64,000 bases of DNA from Juglans regia. Lineage: Eukaryota; Streptophyta; Magnoliopsida; Fagales; Juglandaceae. Below the pieces are notes generated by a model that saw only the letters and a program-made list of their open reading frames with translations, did no database searches and was not told where the DNA came from. Shown one piece after another: positions 1 through 11,287 of the stretch. The position numbers and the translations under genes are program-made. The DNA lies in the NCBI RefSeq assembly GCF_001411555.2, contig NC_049911.1, positions 5,960,209 to 6,024,208 on the forward strand, written 5' to 3'. The stretch's first letter is position 1; each line of letters begins with the position of its first letter.

Positions 1-10
1 GTACACGCTA

Positions 11-1530
11 TTAATTTATCTTTCTATTTTTCAACCCATTTTCAATGTTTTTTTTTCCTTAAAGAAGGTTGATTGATTACCGGAGAAACACGTACAAACT
101 ATAACGAGCATTGCGTTACCTTCTTTATTTTAAACTTAAAACGAACAGAACAAGCATCTACAACACAAAATTCCAGAAAAACAGATAGACACAAAAAAAG
201 AAAAAGAAGGAAGGCGAACTGTGAAGTTCATGCAAACTTTAATCCTTGGTAGCGAACATCACATGCCTGTGGTTCACAAGAAACTCAACGAATTTGTCTA
301 CATATCGGTACTGGAGTTGCTTGTCTCCAAAACTGGTCATCATCTCCTTAGCTTTATCCCTATAAATCTATCCCTCTGCATCCTTCATCACCAACCTTAG
401 CGTCTTGGCCACAGATTCCCTGCTAAATGACCCGTCCTGCTCATTTCTAGGTACCTCTGCTCCTATCTGCATCTTTTCCAAAAGCTTGCCATTCAGTACT
501 TGGTCCCCAAACATGGGCAACATAATAAGCGGACGTCCAAACTGGAATGCCTCTGTCACTGAACTCCAACCACAATGTGTAAAGTAACCCCCAACTGACT
601 CGTGACCTAATATCCTAACCTTAGGCGCCCAACCCCACCAAAAAATCCCATGACCTTTGATTCGCTCCTCAAATCCTTCAGGTATCTGATCATCCGAGTC
701 TTCTCCATCTTCCGGGAGGTTTTGCTTCCTTAGAACAAGAAAGAAGGGCAAACCCGATTGCTCTAGGCATGATTTCGGTGCCTAACGCCATTTTACTGAA
801 ACGAAAACCAGTTGGAAATACCAAGCATTTTCTTCATCGAAGCCAAGCATTACCTCCTTTGCCACAAAGAGCAAAAACACTACTTTTGTTGGAAAGCTAA
901 TCCATTTGGGAGGTACAGTTAAACGCTCAAGCTCCATCCTCGTGCCCTTTGGATATATAGCATCTTCCATCACACTTGACTCTACTGGTGGTCCAAAGAA
1001 ATCTAGACACGATGCACTGAAAACACTGAAGAACGCCCGTGAGATGCATAGCTTAATAGCAATTGGTGGTGACCAATGGGGGGCAAAGTCATATACAATA
1101 CAGTCCAAATCACTTTGGACTGTATTTAAAGGTTCCTGCAGGAGACTGTCGAAAGCTATCTTAAGGTATGGAACTATGTGGCCGGTGTGGTACATCCATG
1201 GTGGCCTCTGCGTTTTCTGGGAGGTTCTCTACATGGGGCAAGGGCAACTTCACAAAATTTATGAAAGATGCTAGATCTAGAGGGGTCTTTGGGAGGCGTT
1301 CAATGTTTCTAGGAGTAGAAATGAATGAAATATGATGACCCTTTCGAGCTATGTGTTTGCTGAGCTCTAAGAACGGGATTATGTGACCGAAGGCCAGCCA
1401 TGGGAACATGACTATGTGAATTAGCTTCTTAGGCTGATCATCAACCATGGCATCCAGTTGGTGGTATTGATCTTGAGCTCATGATCTTATCAGTCTCCTT
1501 TTAAATACAGTCCAAAGCAATTTGACGGTG
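11..1530 (-). repeat. Segmental duplicate, copy 1 (UGT locus)
   Basis: This block is homologous to 15275-17150, covering the UGT coding region, its 3' flank and its TATA region. Shared text runs from the 3' flank (about 20-60 here, 15277-15320 in the other copy) to the promoter (about 1497-1530 here, 17118-17150 in the other copy). Further upstream, short stretches still match: around 2020-2040 against 18055-18075, and around 7980-8040 against 18690-18760. The original duplication was therefore probably larger and was later split by the Mutator-like element at 2508-7287. The window starts inside the block, so its true left end is not visible. Confidence 0.85.
232..1448 (-). pseudogene. UDP-glycosyltransferase (UGT91-like) pseudogene
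   Basis: Broken paralogue of the intact gene at 15615-17102. The N-terminal part (1448 to about 1190) starts at an ATG in a GCCATGG context, matching codon 12 of the intact copy, and keeps the FGHIIPF region with the presumed catalytic His. About 255 bp of the middle, equivalent to roughly 16135-16390 of the intact copy, is missing at about position 770. The C-terminal part keeps most of the PSPG sugar-donor box (WAP...HCGWSS...FGDQ), with Gln to Lys at WAPK. A CAG to TAG change creates a stop at 368-370. Small indels near 1130-1190 shift the frame, and a 27-nt block at 1106-1132 is an inverted copy of the promoter. Four independent lesions make a functional enzyme very unlikely. Confidence 0.93.
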
Positions 1531-2507
1531 ATTTCTTAATTGTTTAACCACGGGTATCCACTGCCCGAAATTCTTATACCACAGTACAGTCTCATTAATC
1601 AAAGAGTTACATAAAGCGAATTTTACATATTTTTTATACATTTTACATTGGCCATATCAATTATTTTATATAAAAACATGTAAAATAATCAATCACGTTA
1701 ATAAAATAAACAATAAATATGTAAAAATGACTACAAATAAAATTTTTGTTATTTAAAGAAATGACTGTCACATTGAAACGCTAATAATTCATAAATAATT
1801 TTCTAATAAAATACTACAATTTCGGAAAATTTGACATAATATTTACATCAAATTATAAAATTATTTTTATTATAAAAAATATAATATAAAATTATATCAA
1901 TTTATTAACTTAATACGTTAATCTTTATGGGGGCCTTTTCTAATGATTTATTTATAAAATTTGTGTTAGAGGAGCACTTAATTAACTTGCCAGCACTAAA
2001 AAACACGATCGTTAACCTGCAACTCTGTACCTTTTGACGTTCGGGACCAACGTTTCAAATATCATACGTTATTTCTCTACAAAACTTTTACCTGCAAGCG
2101 AGAACTAAAGGGGTTTATTAGAATATTTGTGATTATATATATATATGAATTTAATCCACACTAGTACCGTACTTGTTCAGATGAGAAAAACACGCATGTC
2201 CGACCGTTGTATTTGGAATGGAAAATACAATGTAGTCCTCTCAAACAAATTCACTATAAGAAAAATGTTCATTTGTGACGGATTATTTACAATAAAAATG
2301 ACTATTTATGAGAAAAACAGATTTATTTTAATAAAAAAATAATCATTTTCACAAGAAATAGCTCGACATAAATAAACAGTTTTCTTATAATTAAAGTTAT
2401 AGTTAGTGTATTTAATTTTTTTTTTTAAATATTTTAAAAAACTTACTGCTAATGTAGTTATATAATTTTTTAACATTTAACATTTAGATCATCTTTTACT
2501 TTTTAAA
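1531..2507. other. AT-rich upstream spacer of the UGT pseudogene
   Basis: No gene seen. The sequence is AT-rich with short ORFs only. About 1790-1920 looks like a decayed MITE rich in ATTATAAAATTA text. About 2020-2045 matches 18050-18075 upstream of the intact UGT, which supports shared ancestry of the flanks. Confidence 0.5.
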
Positions 2508-3678
2508 GGAAGCTGCTACAGTTACCAAAGTTTTTTTACCGAATGACATGTCCCTCTTGAGTGGCATGCCACTTGTATTAAAAAAAAAAAATTCAAAAAC
2601 AAAAGTAAAAACATACCCAGCAATCGTCCTTGCCATCGTCCCTCTCCTCTCATTGTATTGCTATAGCCAATAGGTGCTGGCCTCACTTTCCCCCTCTATT
2701 TTCGACACGGACCTCTGGTTCTAGTCCACCATCCGTCGGCCTTGTTTTCCCTCTCTTCTGAGTGGTAGTTTTTCCTCCATCTTTTTCTGATCTATTTTTA
2801 CTCAAATGTTAGGGTTTTTATCTAAAAATGTTAGGAAGAATCAAGTGCTCAAAACCATAAAATATGTTTGGAAATACAAACTCACCAGGAATTAAATAAG
2901 AAAAATGGACAATTTTCTCATTGTTGACAATCGTCGGTGTTGACCCGTATACCATACCTAATTTGCTTATAGTTTATTATTGTATTATTTGTGTATATTT
3001 GTATATATTATTTTCTTTGTATAAATACTCACAAGCATTAATTGAACTTCAAAAAGTCGGTCCAATTTTTTGTTTGTTTCTCCACTTTTTATCCTTTTTC
3101 TCTTGGGTAAGATAGTGATCCCTATTCGTTTCCTGCAGCAAATGACCCATTGCATTTGGCCTATTTCATCATTCTGATTGCATCAGACCATAGCTTCTTC
3201 TTGTCAAGAGTTACATGAAAACAATTTTTATATATTTCGTTGTGTTTAGTGATTTCTGCTTATCATAAATCTCCAATAAAAAATCTCTAAGCATTTGAGC
3301 CTTACGTATGGATGTGTTTGCACACAATGGCCTAAGCATTCAGCTCAACTATCAATGGATTCAAAAATTTATATGAGAAACTGCTCAAAGGCTATGAATT
3401 CCAGCCACAACACTACTTGTTTTAGCTAGTTTGTATGACTTTTTCCCTTTTCATGGCTTCAATACCTTTCTTAAAGTACTGTAATTGATTGGGACAAATG
3501 CCCCCTTGAGTGTATTGTTTTCAATATAAAATCCATTGTCAATAATTACAACAAAAACAAATCATACACTTTTCTTTTAAATCCCATTGATTGTATATGA
3601 TTTCTTTCAATATTCAAGTTAATACCTTGATTTGAATTTGGTTGGGTATTCTTAGATAATTCAAACACTAGAGTTGCA

Positions 3679-4970
3679 ATGGATTCCAATATGGAACATG
3701 TAGATAATGAGTATGACGAGGTAGAAGTTGATAATGAGCAAGAATGTGCTGAAATAGTCGATGAACCTAAGGTCGAAATGACATTTTCATCTATAGAAAA
3801 AGTTTTGTCTTACTATATGAAGTATGGTAAGCAAGAGGGATTTGGGGTGTGTAAACGGAATTCTAAACAGGATGATGATGGTAATATCAGATGGTTTACA
3901 TTAGTATGTGTGAGGGAAGGCACAACAAAGAGTAAGGCTGACAATGTTCTCAAACCAAGACAAACGGAGAAAATAGGGTGTATGGCTAGGATTAATGTGA
4001 CGATGAATGATGAAGGCGGATATACCCTGACTAAAGTAAACTTGGAGTACACACACATTTGTAGTCCTGGAAAGGCAAGACATTTCTAATGCTTTAAGAA
4101 GGTTGATGCTCATAGCTAAAAGGCTTGAAATAAATAACGAGGCAGGAATACGAATGTCAAAGAATTTCAAGTCTCTAGTTGTTGAGGCGAGGGGTTATGA
4201 TAAACTATCATTTGGGTAGAAGGGGTGTCGAAACTATATTGATAAAGCAAGACAACTTCGTCGCAGGGTTGGAGGCGTTGAAGCTTTATGTAACTACTTC
4301 CAAGAAATGTAAAAACAAATTCCAGATTTTTATTTTTACATAGACGTGGACCATGATATGAGATTAAAGAATGTGTTTTGGACAAACGTCCGAAGTAGAG
4401 CTATGTATGAATCATTTGAAGATGTGATTACATACAACATACCTGACTAATGCCTACAATATGCCCTTTGCACCGTTTATGGGTGTGAACTACCATGGTC
4501 AGTCAATCATATTCGGGTGCGGATTGATATCCAATGAGGATGCACATACCTTTGAGTGGTTGTTTACGTCATGGTTGAAGTGTATGAAGGACCAACCACC
4601 AAATGCAATCATTACAGACCAAGACAAGGTAATGCAAATTGCAATTGCTAGGGTGTTTCCAACATCTAAGCATCGCTTCTGCTAGTAGCACATAATGAAA
4701 AAACTTTCTGAGAAGTTTGGATCACATGCTCGATATGATGAGATTAAGAGCATACTACAGAAATGTGTGTATGACTCTTTAAGTGAGCATGAATTTGAAG
4801 AACGTTGGCCTAATTTGCTTAATACGTATGATTTGCATGAGAATGCATGGTTGGGATCACTATATAATGACCAACATTTTTGGGTGCCGGACTACGTTAG
4901 GTCCAACCATCTTAATTGCATCTCTCGAATCAGGATGATTATCAGGACAAGTATAAATGGTTGTAATTAG
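3679..4970 (+). pseudogene. FAR1/MULE transposase pseudogene
   Basis: The first ORF (3679-4089) carries an acidic N-terminus followed by a FAR1-type DNA-binding zinc-finger region with spaced Cys residues and a YTHICSPG end. The reading frame then shifts at about 4085 and meets stops near 4219, 4311 and 4449. The MULE transposase core resumes in another frame at 4461-4685 (MPFAPFMGVN ... AIITDQDKVMQIAI ... SKHRFC), contains the second catalytic-type Asp, and continues at 4695-4970 after two stops. Around 4425-4440 the segment that should hold the first catalytic Asp (VITFDTTY-like) has lost several bases and the frame. No SWIM finger is visible downstream. The family includes MULE transposases and their domesticated relatives FHY3/FAR1; the TIRs and lesions here favour a dead transposon copy. 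Confidence 0.88.
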
Positions 4971-5223
4971 CAATAATGTTTTGGTGGAAATGACTTTGTA
5001 TGGAGACAATTATTGGAGTATGTTTTGGAGGAAATTATTAGAGTGCGATTTTGGTGGAAAGTATTGGAGTATGTGGTGGTGTTTTGGTCCATTAAGTTAT
5101 TGTAATGTAATATTCAAACGTATTTCCTGTAATAGGCTTAGTGCAATTTCCTGTAATGCATTTTTGTATTAATGGAATTAGTGCAATATCCTGTAATGCA
5201 CGATTTTGTGATGGAATGCGATT

Positions 5224-5577
5224 ACAAGGTATCCTGTAAAAAATGAAGCTGAAACTCTCATGTGAAGATATACAAAAATTTGAAAATGTCCATTCATTCT
5301 CAAAAGAAAAATATTTACAAATCCCAAAACCAGAATGAGTTTACAAGGTATCCTGTAAAAACTGAAGCTGAGTTGAAATTGTCATGTGAAGATATACAAA
5401 AATTTGAAACTGTTCATTCATTCTCAAAAGCAAAATATCTACAAATTCACAACTAGAATAAGTTTACAAGGTATACTGTAAAAACTGAAGTTGAAATTGC
5501 CATGTGGAGATATGCACAAATCTGAAACTGTCCATTCATTCTCAAAAGCAAAATATTTACAAATTTACAACAAGAAA
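5224..5577. repeat. Tandem repeat, about 120-bp unit, three copies
   Basis: Copies start at 5224, 5343 and 5466, each with ACAAGGTATCCTGTAAAA-like text. They continue through GAAGCTGAA, CATGTGAAGATATACA and CATTCATTCTCAAAAG. The copies differ at scattered positions, so the array is not very recent. It lies inside the MULE, just downstream of the transposase remnant. Confidence 0.9.
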
Positions 5578-7287
5578 TGCCCAAAACATAAAAATGCCCA
5601 TCCATTACATGTCAATAATAAAGTACATCTCAGAACTGCCCAAAGCCCAAAGATACCAAACCAAAGTTGGGTAGAACCCAGCAAATGCAACTCCTCCCCC
5701 AGAACCAAATTCATGGGACGCATGATGTTAACACACGGTGCGTTGGCCGTGCCGATCCATTCACTGCTTCATTTATTCTACTAAGACTACTTCTAAAGGG
5801 ATGCACGCTATAACAGGACCTTTGGGCTTTTCTATCACTGGTTTTCGCTCTTCTTCAAACTGCTTATTATCATCTACACATTTGGCACAACTTCAATATT
5901 TGTTATCATCAATGAAATCTACAACTTCAAGTTTGTGAATAGCTTGTTGTATTCATGTTATTCAATTAGTAGAGGAAGTTTTAGAGAGCTTGATACCCAC
6001 CAAACCTCACATGGTAAGAATAGTATAAACAAACACGAAATCACGATAAAGCATAACCCAAAAGAAAAGGTAATCAAAGTCCATAATTCAAGTGCCCCTT
6101 TTTGCAAAGAACTTCATTGCCTAAATCAAAATCTCTGATATTGCTACATGTAAAATGGAGCTCAATTAATTGGGGTTCTTTTTTTTCTGCCATTTAAATA
6201 TAATTACTCTGTGTTAAGATTGACGAAATTTTTTTTCTACTATAAATATATATGTATGAATATCAAATGTTCAATTTGAAAGTTTGCAGTCTTAAGAGTT
6301 CCAATCTTGAATCCACAACCTCGTTTGTTTATCTCTTACTATATATTATGTAATATGTACGTCAACTCACCTAGCTTGAGCATATTAAAAAGAAAAAAAA
6401 CATACCAAATTAAATTCTCATTTTCTTCCTGAGTTTCAAACAATGTAAGCAACCCAAGCTGCAACTTTCCTATAATTTTTGTTTTTTCCAATTAAGCATA
6501 TTAATTGTTACAATAATGCTAAATCAATAACCATAAATCACTACAGAAAACATTTACGACAATGGTAATTCAAACAATTAATAATTACAATTTATAACCT
6601 ATCAATAATAGCAAAAAGTTAGAGGGACTGAACTTAAATCATGCCAGAAAAATTAAAATAGAAGTGAAAATTAGAGACAAGCAGCAAAGCATACTGAGTA
6701 ACAACAAAGACTGTTGTTGTAAATGGAGCTCTGCTAATCGGGATGGAAGCAAGCAACGGGCTCAGGGAGATGGAGGGTTCAGGCTTAGGGAGATGGAGGG
6801 TTCAGGTGATTTAAAATTAGAGGGGGGGAGAGGGAATGAAGCAAGCATGGGTTCAGGGTGGGGGTTCATTTAGGGTGAGGGGTGAGGGGCTTTGGAAGCA
6901 AGGGGTTATGGCTCAGGTTTCGTGCGAGGGTTCGTGGTTCAGGGGATGAGATGTTGAGAGGATGTCGAAAGGGAGATGAGATGGCTCGGGCAGATGGAGG
7001 CCATGGGTGAGGGTTAGTATTTTAGGGAAATGGGTTCATATGGTTCAAAGAGATGAGGAAGGTGAGGGATCGTGTGGTTTAGGGACATGTGCTCAAGGTT
7101 TTCAAGGAGAGAGGCATCGTAGGTGGAAATGTGGGAGACGAGCGAGATGAGGGCTCGTAGCTTCCGATGAGGGAGATGAGGTAGGGTTTTTATTTTCTTG
7201 TTTTTTTTTTTTTAAATCCACCTGGCAATATCCAAGTCATTCGACGGAGGGTTTCGGTAAAAAAAAAATTTGGACCTAGCATTTTCC

Positions 7288-8281
7288 ATTTTTCAATTCC
7301 TCTAAGTGATTGATTGTGCAGAGAGTTAAGAAAAATTCTTCAAATCAGTCACTATTCATCATCTCACACCCTACATTTTATAAAAAATACTTTTACATTC
7401 TACGGAAAATATCTCTACACCTTATAATTAATTATAAATATAATATATAACAGTGAATAGTGATTGATACATACCATTTTTGGGGAGTTTTTTCTTTTTT
7501 TAGAAGAGCATATTGCATTCATTAATAACAGATATTACAAACTTGATCTGAAACATACATCACAAGCCAACTACTACATTAATAGCTCCCCAGTACACAA
7601 CCGTGACTTATATGGTCTAGTCCAAGTTGCAAATCTCTACAGACCTAAAGTATGAGAGACAGCACAACTATGTCTAAGACAGAGTTAACCAAACCCCATA
7701 CTCCATCTAAGACGGAGTATAGGACACACTATACGAACAAAAGCCCTAGAGACTAAGTGTTTATTTTATTTTTATTTTTTTAAAGAAAAAAATATTACAG
7801 AAATTAAAAATATATGCGAAAATGACGGATTACATCTTATAAAGATATAATTTATAGATCCTTATTTTGAACCATGGAGGTAGTAAGTCAAATCCGCATT
7901 TCTCGGGAGTTAAATGTCTGTACTGGCTGCTAATACATTAGTAAGTCTGGAAAATAAAAGAGGTAGCCAGTGGTAGATGTAACATATTTATTAGCGACAA
8001 AAAATGGTAAGGTATGGGAGTACCTTAGGTCAGATTTGATGGAGATAATAACTGCTGGTGGGACACGTAATATAATTAATAACAGACCCTTTTTGTTTTT
8101 TGAAAATAAACATACGCTCATTTATTAATGAGTATACTAATCTCATCCATTAGAAAAAATCTCTTCCATATCAACTCTTACAAATTACTCAATAAAGCAT
8201 ATTTTGCTAACAAATGTGCCAATTGATTGAAATCTATCTTGATATATTGTATCTTTCAAGCAACTGGACCTCTTGTGAATA
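7288..8281. other. Intergenic, AT-rich repeats
   Basis: No gene seen. About 7340-7480 resembles a dispersed MITE-like sequence also seen near 31660-31790 (ACATTTTATAAAAAATACTT core, GTGAATAGTGATTGATAC-like end). About 7975-8045 (TTATTAGCGACAAAAA, then TTAGGTCAGATTTGAT) matches 18715-18760 upstream of the intact UGT and looks like the far end of the duplicated flank. Confidence 0.45.
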
Positions 8282-8282
8282 G

Positions 8283-9453
8283 GGGTGTAAGAACAAACCA
8301 AAATGTTGATTGAATCGGATTGGACTACATTCGAGTGTCTCCACTCGCTACAACCGCCGCCGGCGGGTTACCGTCTGGAATAATCTTCCAAGCTCTACAA
8401 CCGCCTTGCACGGGTGTCTTTTGGGAACGAGTCGACGGGCTCAGCAACGCATAAGATGGATCTGAGGGGGTCGACGGGCACCCTAACCACTTAAGCGTGG
8501 GTTACTATAAACAAACTCTTACATCCACATCAAAACGGAAAAACATCAACAAAAAATACAACACAGGGCAAAATCCACCGAGGCCACCAAAAACTATCAT
8601 CGAGCATGGAAATATACGCAATTTACTAATAATAAACATTTACATACAATCACTATGCAAACGTTCTTACAAAAAACCTTCACAAAGGCCCATCCTCGAA
8701 GGCCTTTACTACAAATTTTACAATTTCTTCTTGTGGACTACTCATGGAGATCTCCATTGTATAACAGTGAAAAACTACGAACCAGCTACCGGAATTTATT
8801 TTTCTACAGGTTACTTTTATCTGTTAGGGACTAAATTGACTGGGTCAAACCCTTTGGAAACCTATCACTAAGGGAAGAGATAAAGCCAAGAGATAAGGCA
8901 GAAAAGAGATAAGACAAAGAAGTTGACTCAGACTCCTAAAAGGAAAAGGTTTTACAAGACTTAGACTCCGAAAATAAAAAGGCTTCACAAGGTAAATTGA
9001 GCTCTATCACTCTAAGGAAATAACCTCTATATAAGGAGCAGCTCCTCCACAAATTTAATAGGCTCTCTCCACCAATTCTCTAGATGGACTCTCATGAGAC
9101 TAAATTCTCTCATTGTATGGAGCGATATGTGAGATTATGAAACATTGTAAAACCATCATTTGATATAATGGGTTTTGCCCTCAACAACACGCGGACGTAG
9201 GTTTTTATACTGAACAACGTAAATTTTTGTGTCTCCCTTTGTTTATTTTATTTGCTTATTTATTATTTATCATATAAATGAACGCGAATCGCACCCTATC
9301 GACGTTCAAATCAACTAATGGGTCGGAAATGACTCTTTATTCCTTTCTAGTCTGTTGTGCAATTTTTGGCATTAATAGGACTAGACCGATTCAATCCGGT
9401 TTGTAACCAGTTTGGTACGGTATCGGTTCTTTAAAAGGGACAAGAACACCAAA
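8283..9453. mobile_element. Possible TIR element with nested LTR-like sequence
   Basis: The left end (GGTGTAAGAAC ... AAACC ... GATTGAATCGG) is mirrored at the right end, whose reverse complement gives GGTGTTCTTGTC ... AAACCGGATTGAATCGG. The interior has a GC-rich block (8330-8490) with no recognisable protein. From about 8821 to 9320 there is an LTR-like stretch that begins TGTTAGGGAC, has a TATATAAGGAG box near 9028 and a T-rich tail. I found no matching LTR partner or target duplication, so the classification is weak. Confidence 0.35.
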
Positions 9454-9479
9454 CATGGTGGATTCGGTCTAGTTTGGTT

Positions 9480-9840
9480 TCACAAACATTTCAAACTATC
9501 TCATCTCATCTCATCTTATCTTATCTCATCTCAACATTTAAACACCATTCAAATACAAACATTTTTCAATTTCAGATTTTCAAATTTTAACTTTTTAATC
9601 TAATCATTACAACTTTCACAAATCTCCAAACAAAACATAAAAAATAATTCAACTTTTTCAAATCACAAAATAAAAATTATATTTTAACCCTATTTTAACT
9701 TTATAATTATTTTATTCAATTCTCTCAGTTTTTAAAATTCCATACAAATCTCAACTCAAACCATTTCACTACTATTTACAAATTATCTCACTACTATTCA
9801 CAAATTGCTTATCTCATCTCATATGTATAACCAAACATGG
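9480..9840. mobile_element. MITE, main family (copy a, CTCAT orientation)
   Basis: Repeated CTCATCTCATCTTATC at the left and TCTCATCTCATATG at the right enclose an AT-rich interior with CATAAAAAATAATTCAAC text. This matches the dispersed family found more than ten times in the window. It is longer than other copies, with extra ACTACTATTCACAAATT sequence on the right. Confidence 0.65.
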
Positions 9841-9980
9841 TCGTAGTCTCCTAAAGTGGCGTACTGTTAGTTGTGCGAATGAATGCAAGGAAATTGAAGC
9901 GATCAAAATAGTAGTTTGAAGCTTTAGAGTGATATTCGGTACTATTAGAAGCACATTGTTGTAATATAACATGAATTTAC

Positions 9981-10377
9981 TGTAATAATTTCAAAGAAAA
10001 GTAAAAGACAGGGAGGAATTGAGGCAAACTTTTGTTCTCATTCAAAAGGAATAAAATTACAAATGTTGCTTTCCTACATATATAGTACTGTGACTGCCAA
10101 AATCAGCTAGCAAAAAAGAATATGCAGCCTGCTACCTAGCACATGTTTGTACTGCCCATTACAGAAAATAACAAACTTACTAAAAATACTAAAAGAGACA
10201 CTATGAATAGAAACTATTTACAAGTGACAAAGACACATGTAGAGGGATCCTTTGGTAGAATGATCTCAATTGCATCAGAGGCAACATGGTGTTCATTTGG
10301 AAGCTGCACCTTCACATCAGCACCATTGGGGAGCTTATCTTGATGGTGATGTAATCGAGCGTGATCATCATGCTTCA
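9981..10377 (-). repeat. Copia 3' LTR
   Basis: The minus-strand sequence begins TGAAGCATGATG just after the polypurine tract and ends ...TTATTACA, giving TG...CA ends. It matches 14883-15242 over most of its length. Its first 84 bp (10294-10377) have no counterpart in the other LTR. The boundary next to the G tract is inferred from the TG rule. Confidence 0.75.
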
Positions 10378-11188
10378 ATACCCCCCCCCCCCCCCCCTCC
10401 CCAAACAAGATGGAGAATAGATGTTGGCTATTCTCATCTTGGAGAGATGAGATTGGAGTAGATAAGAGGGGAGTGTCTTGGTGAATATGTCAGCCGATTG
10501 AGAGATGGTGGACACATGAGCTGTCCTTATACTGCTTTCTTGAATTTTATCCCTAATCAGATGACAATCAACCTCTATGTGCTTCGTCCTCTCGTGGAAG
10601 ACAGGATTGGCTACTATATGAAGTGTAGCTTGGTTATCACATAGCAAACCAGCAGCTTGAGGATGATTAATGAGGAGATCGGCAAGAAGTTGACGCAGCC
10701 ATGTGAACTCAGTAGTAGCAGAAGCCATTGCTCTATACTCTGCTTCTGCAGATGAACGAGAGACAACTGGTTATTTCTTTGATTTCCAAGAAATCAGTGA
10801 ATTTTCAAGAATAAGAAATAACCAATTATTGAGTGTCTAGTGTCTGGACATGAGACCCAATTTGAATCACAAAAGCCTCTTAGTTGAAGAGGTGATGAAG
10901 TTGACAAAAAAATTCCTTGGCCAGGAGCTCCTTTCAGATATCTAAGTACCTTGTGTGCTGCTGCAAGATGGTAAGTAGTTGATTCTGCCATAAACTGACT
11001 CAAAATTTGAATGGGTAACTAATATATGGTCTGGTGATGGTTAAGTATAGGAGGCGGCCAATTAATCTTCTGTAGATGCTAGGATCAATCAATAAAGTGT
11101 CAGAATCCTTATTGAGCTTGTGATTTTGATCCATAAGCAGCTTAAGTGGTTTGGACCCTAGAGTGTCTAAATTAGCTAGGATATCCAA
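10375..11188 (-). pseudogene. Copia RNase H region
   Basis: Three minus-strand ORF pieces (11188-11000, 11003-10794, 10728-10375) together give the Copia RNase H module: [38 protein letters not shown], then [20 protein letters not shown] and [14 protein letters not shown]. Frameshifts and stops separate the pieces. Confidence 0.85.
10381..10402 (-). other. Polypurine tract with a 17-base homopolymer
   Basis: The plus strand shows 17 consecutive C, one T and four C, which is a G-rich polypurine tract on the element's coding strand, immediately inside the 3' LTR. The homopolymer is far longer than a usual tract and probably reflects slippage after insertion, or assembly uncertainty. Confidence 0.8.
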
Positions 11189-11287
11189 GGTATATTTCCT
11201 TTAACAAAAGTGTATGCCATGAGGGGATCGAGCAACCTCAATCCCAAGAAAGTATCTGAATGGGCCTAGGTCTTTAATCTTGAACTG

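Larger units (their letters stand above)
2508..7287 (+). mobile_element. Mutator-like element (MULE) with FAR1-type transposase remnant
   Basis: The two ends are imperfect long terminal inverted repeats. The left end at 2508 reads GGAAGCTGCTACAGTTACC. The reverse complement of the right end at 7287 reads GGAAAATGCTAGGTCC. Both continue into TTTTTTTACCGAA, a GAATGAC-like block, a TTG..TGGCA..CCA block and a long A run. Nine bases outside each end, CTTTTTAAA and ATTTTTCAA, match at 7 of 9, which fits an aged 9-bp Mutator target duplication. The interior carries a FAR1-type transposase remnant (3679-4970), tandem repeats (5224-5577) and a GA/GGTTC-rich right arm (6740-7190) mirrored by the TC-rich left arm (2630-2770). 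The element sits in the upstream flank of the duplicated UGT copy. Confidence 0.72.

Noticed and set aside
5224..5577. CRISPR-like array
   Set aside because: Units are contiguous 120-bp tandem repeats in a plant transposon with no unique spacers.
8497..8871. 124-codon plus-strand ORF
   Set aside because: Sits inside a decayed mobile element; no recognisable protein.
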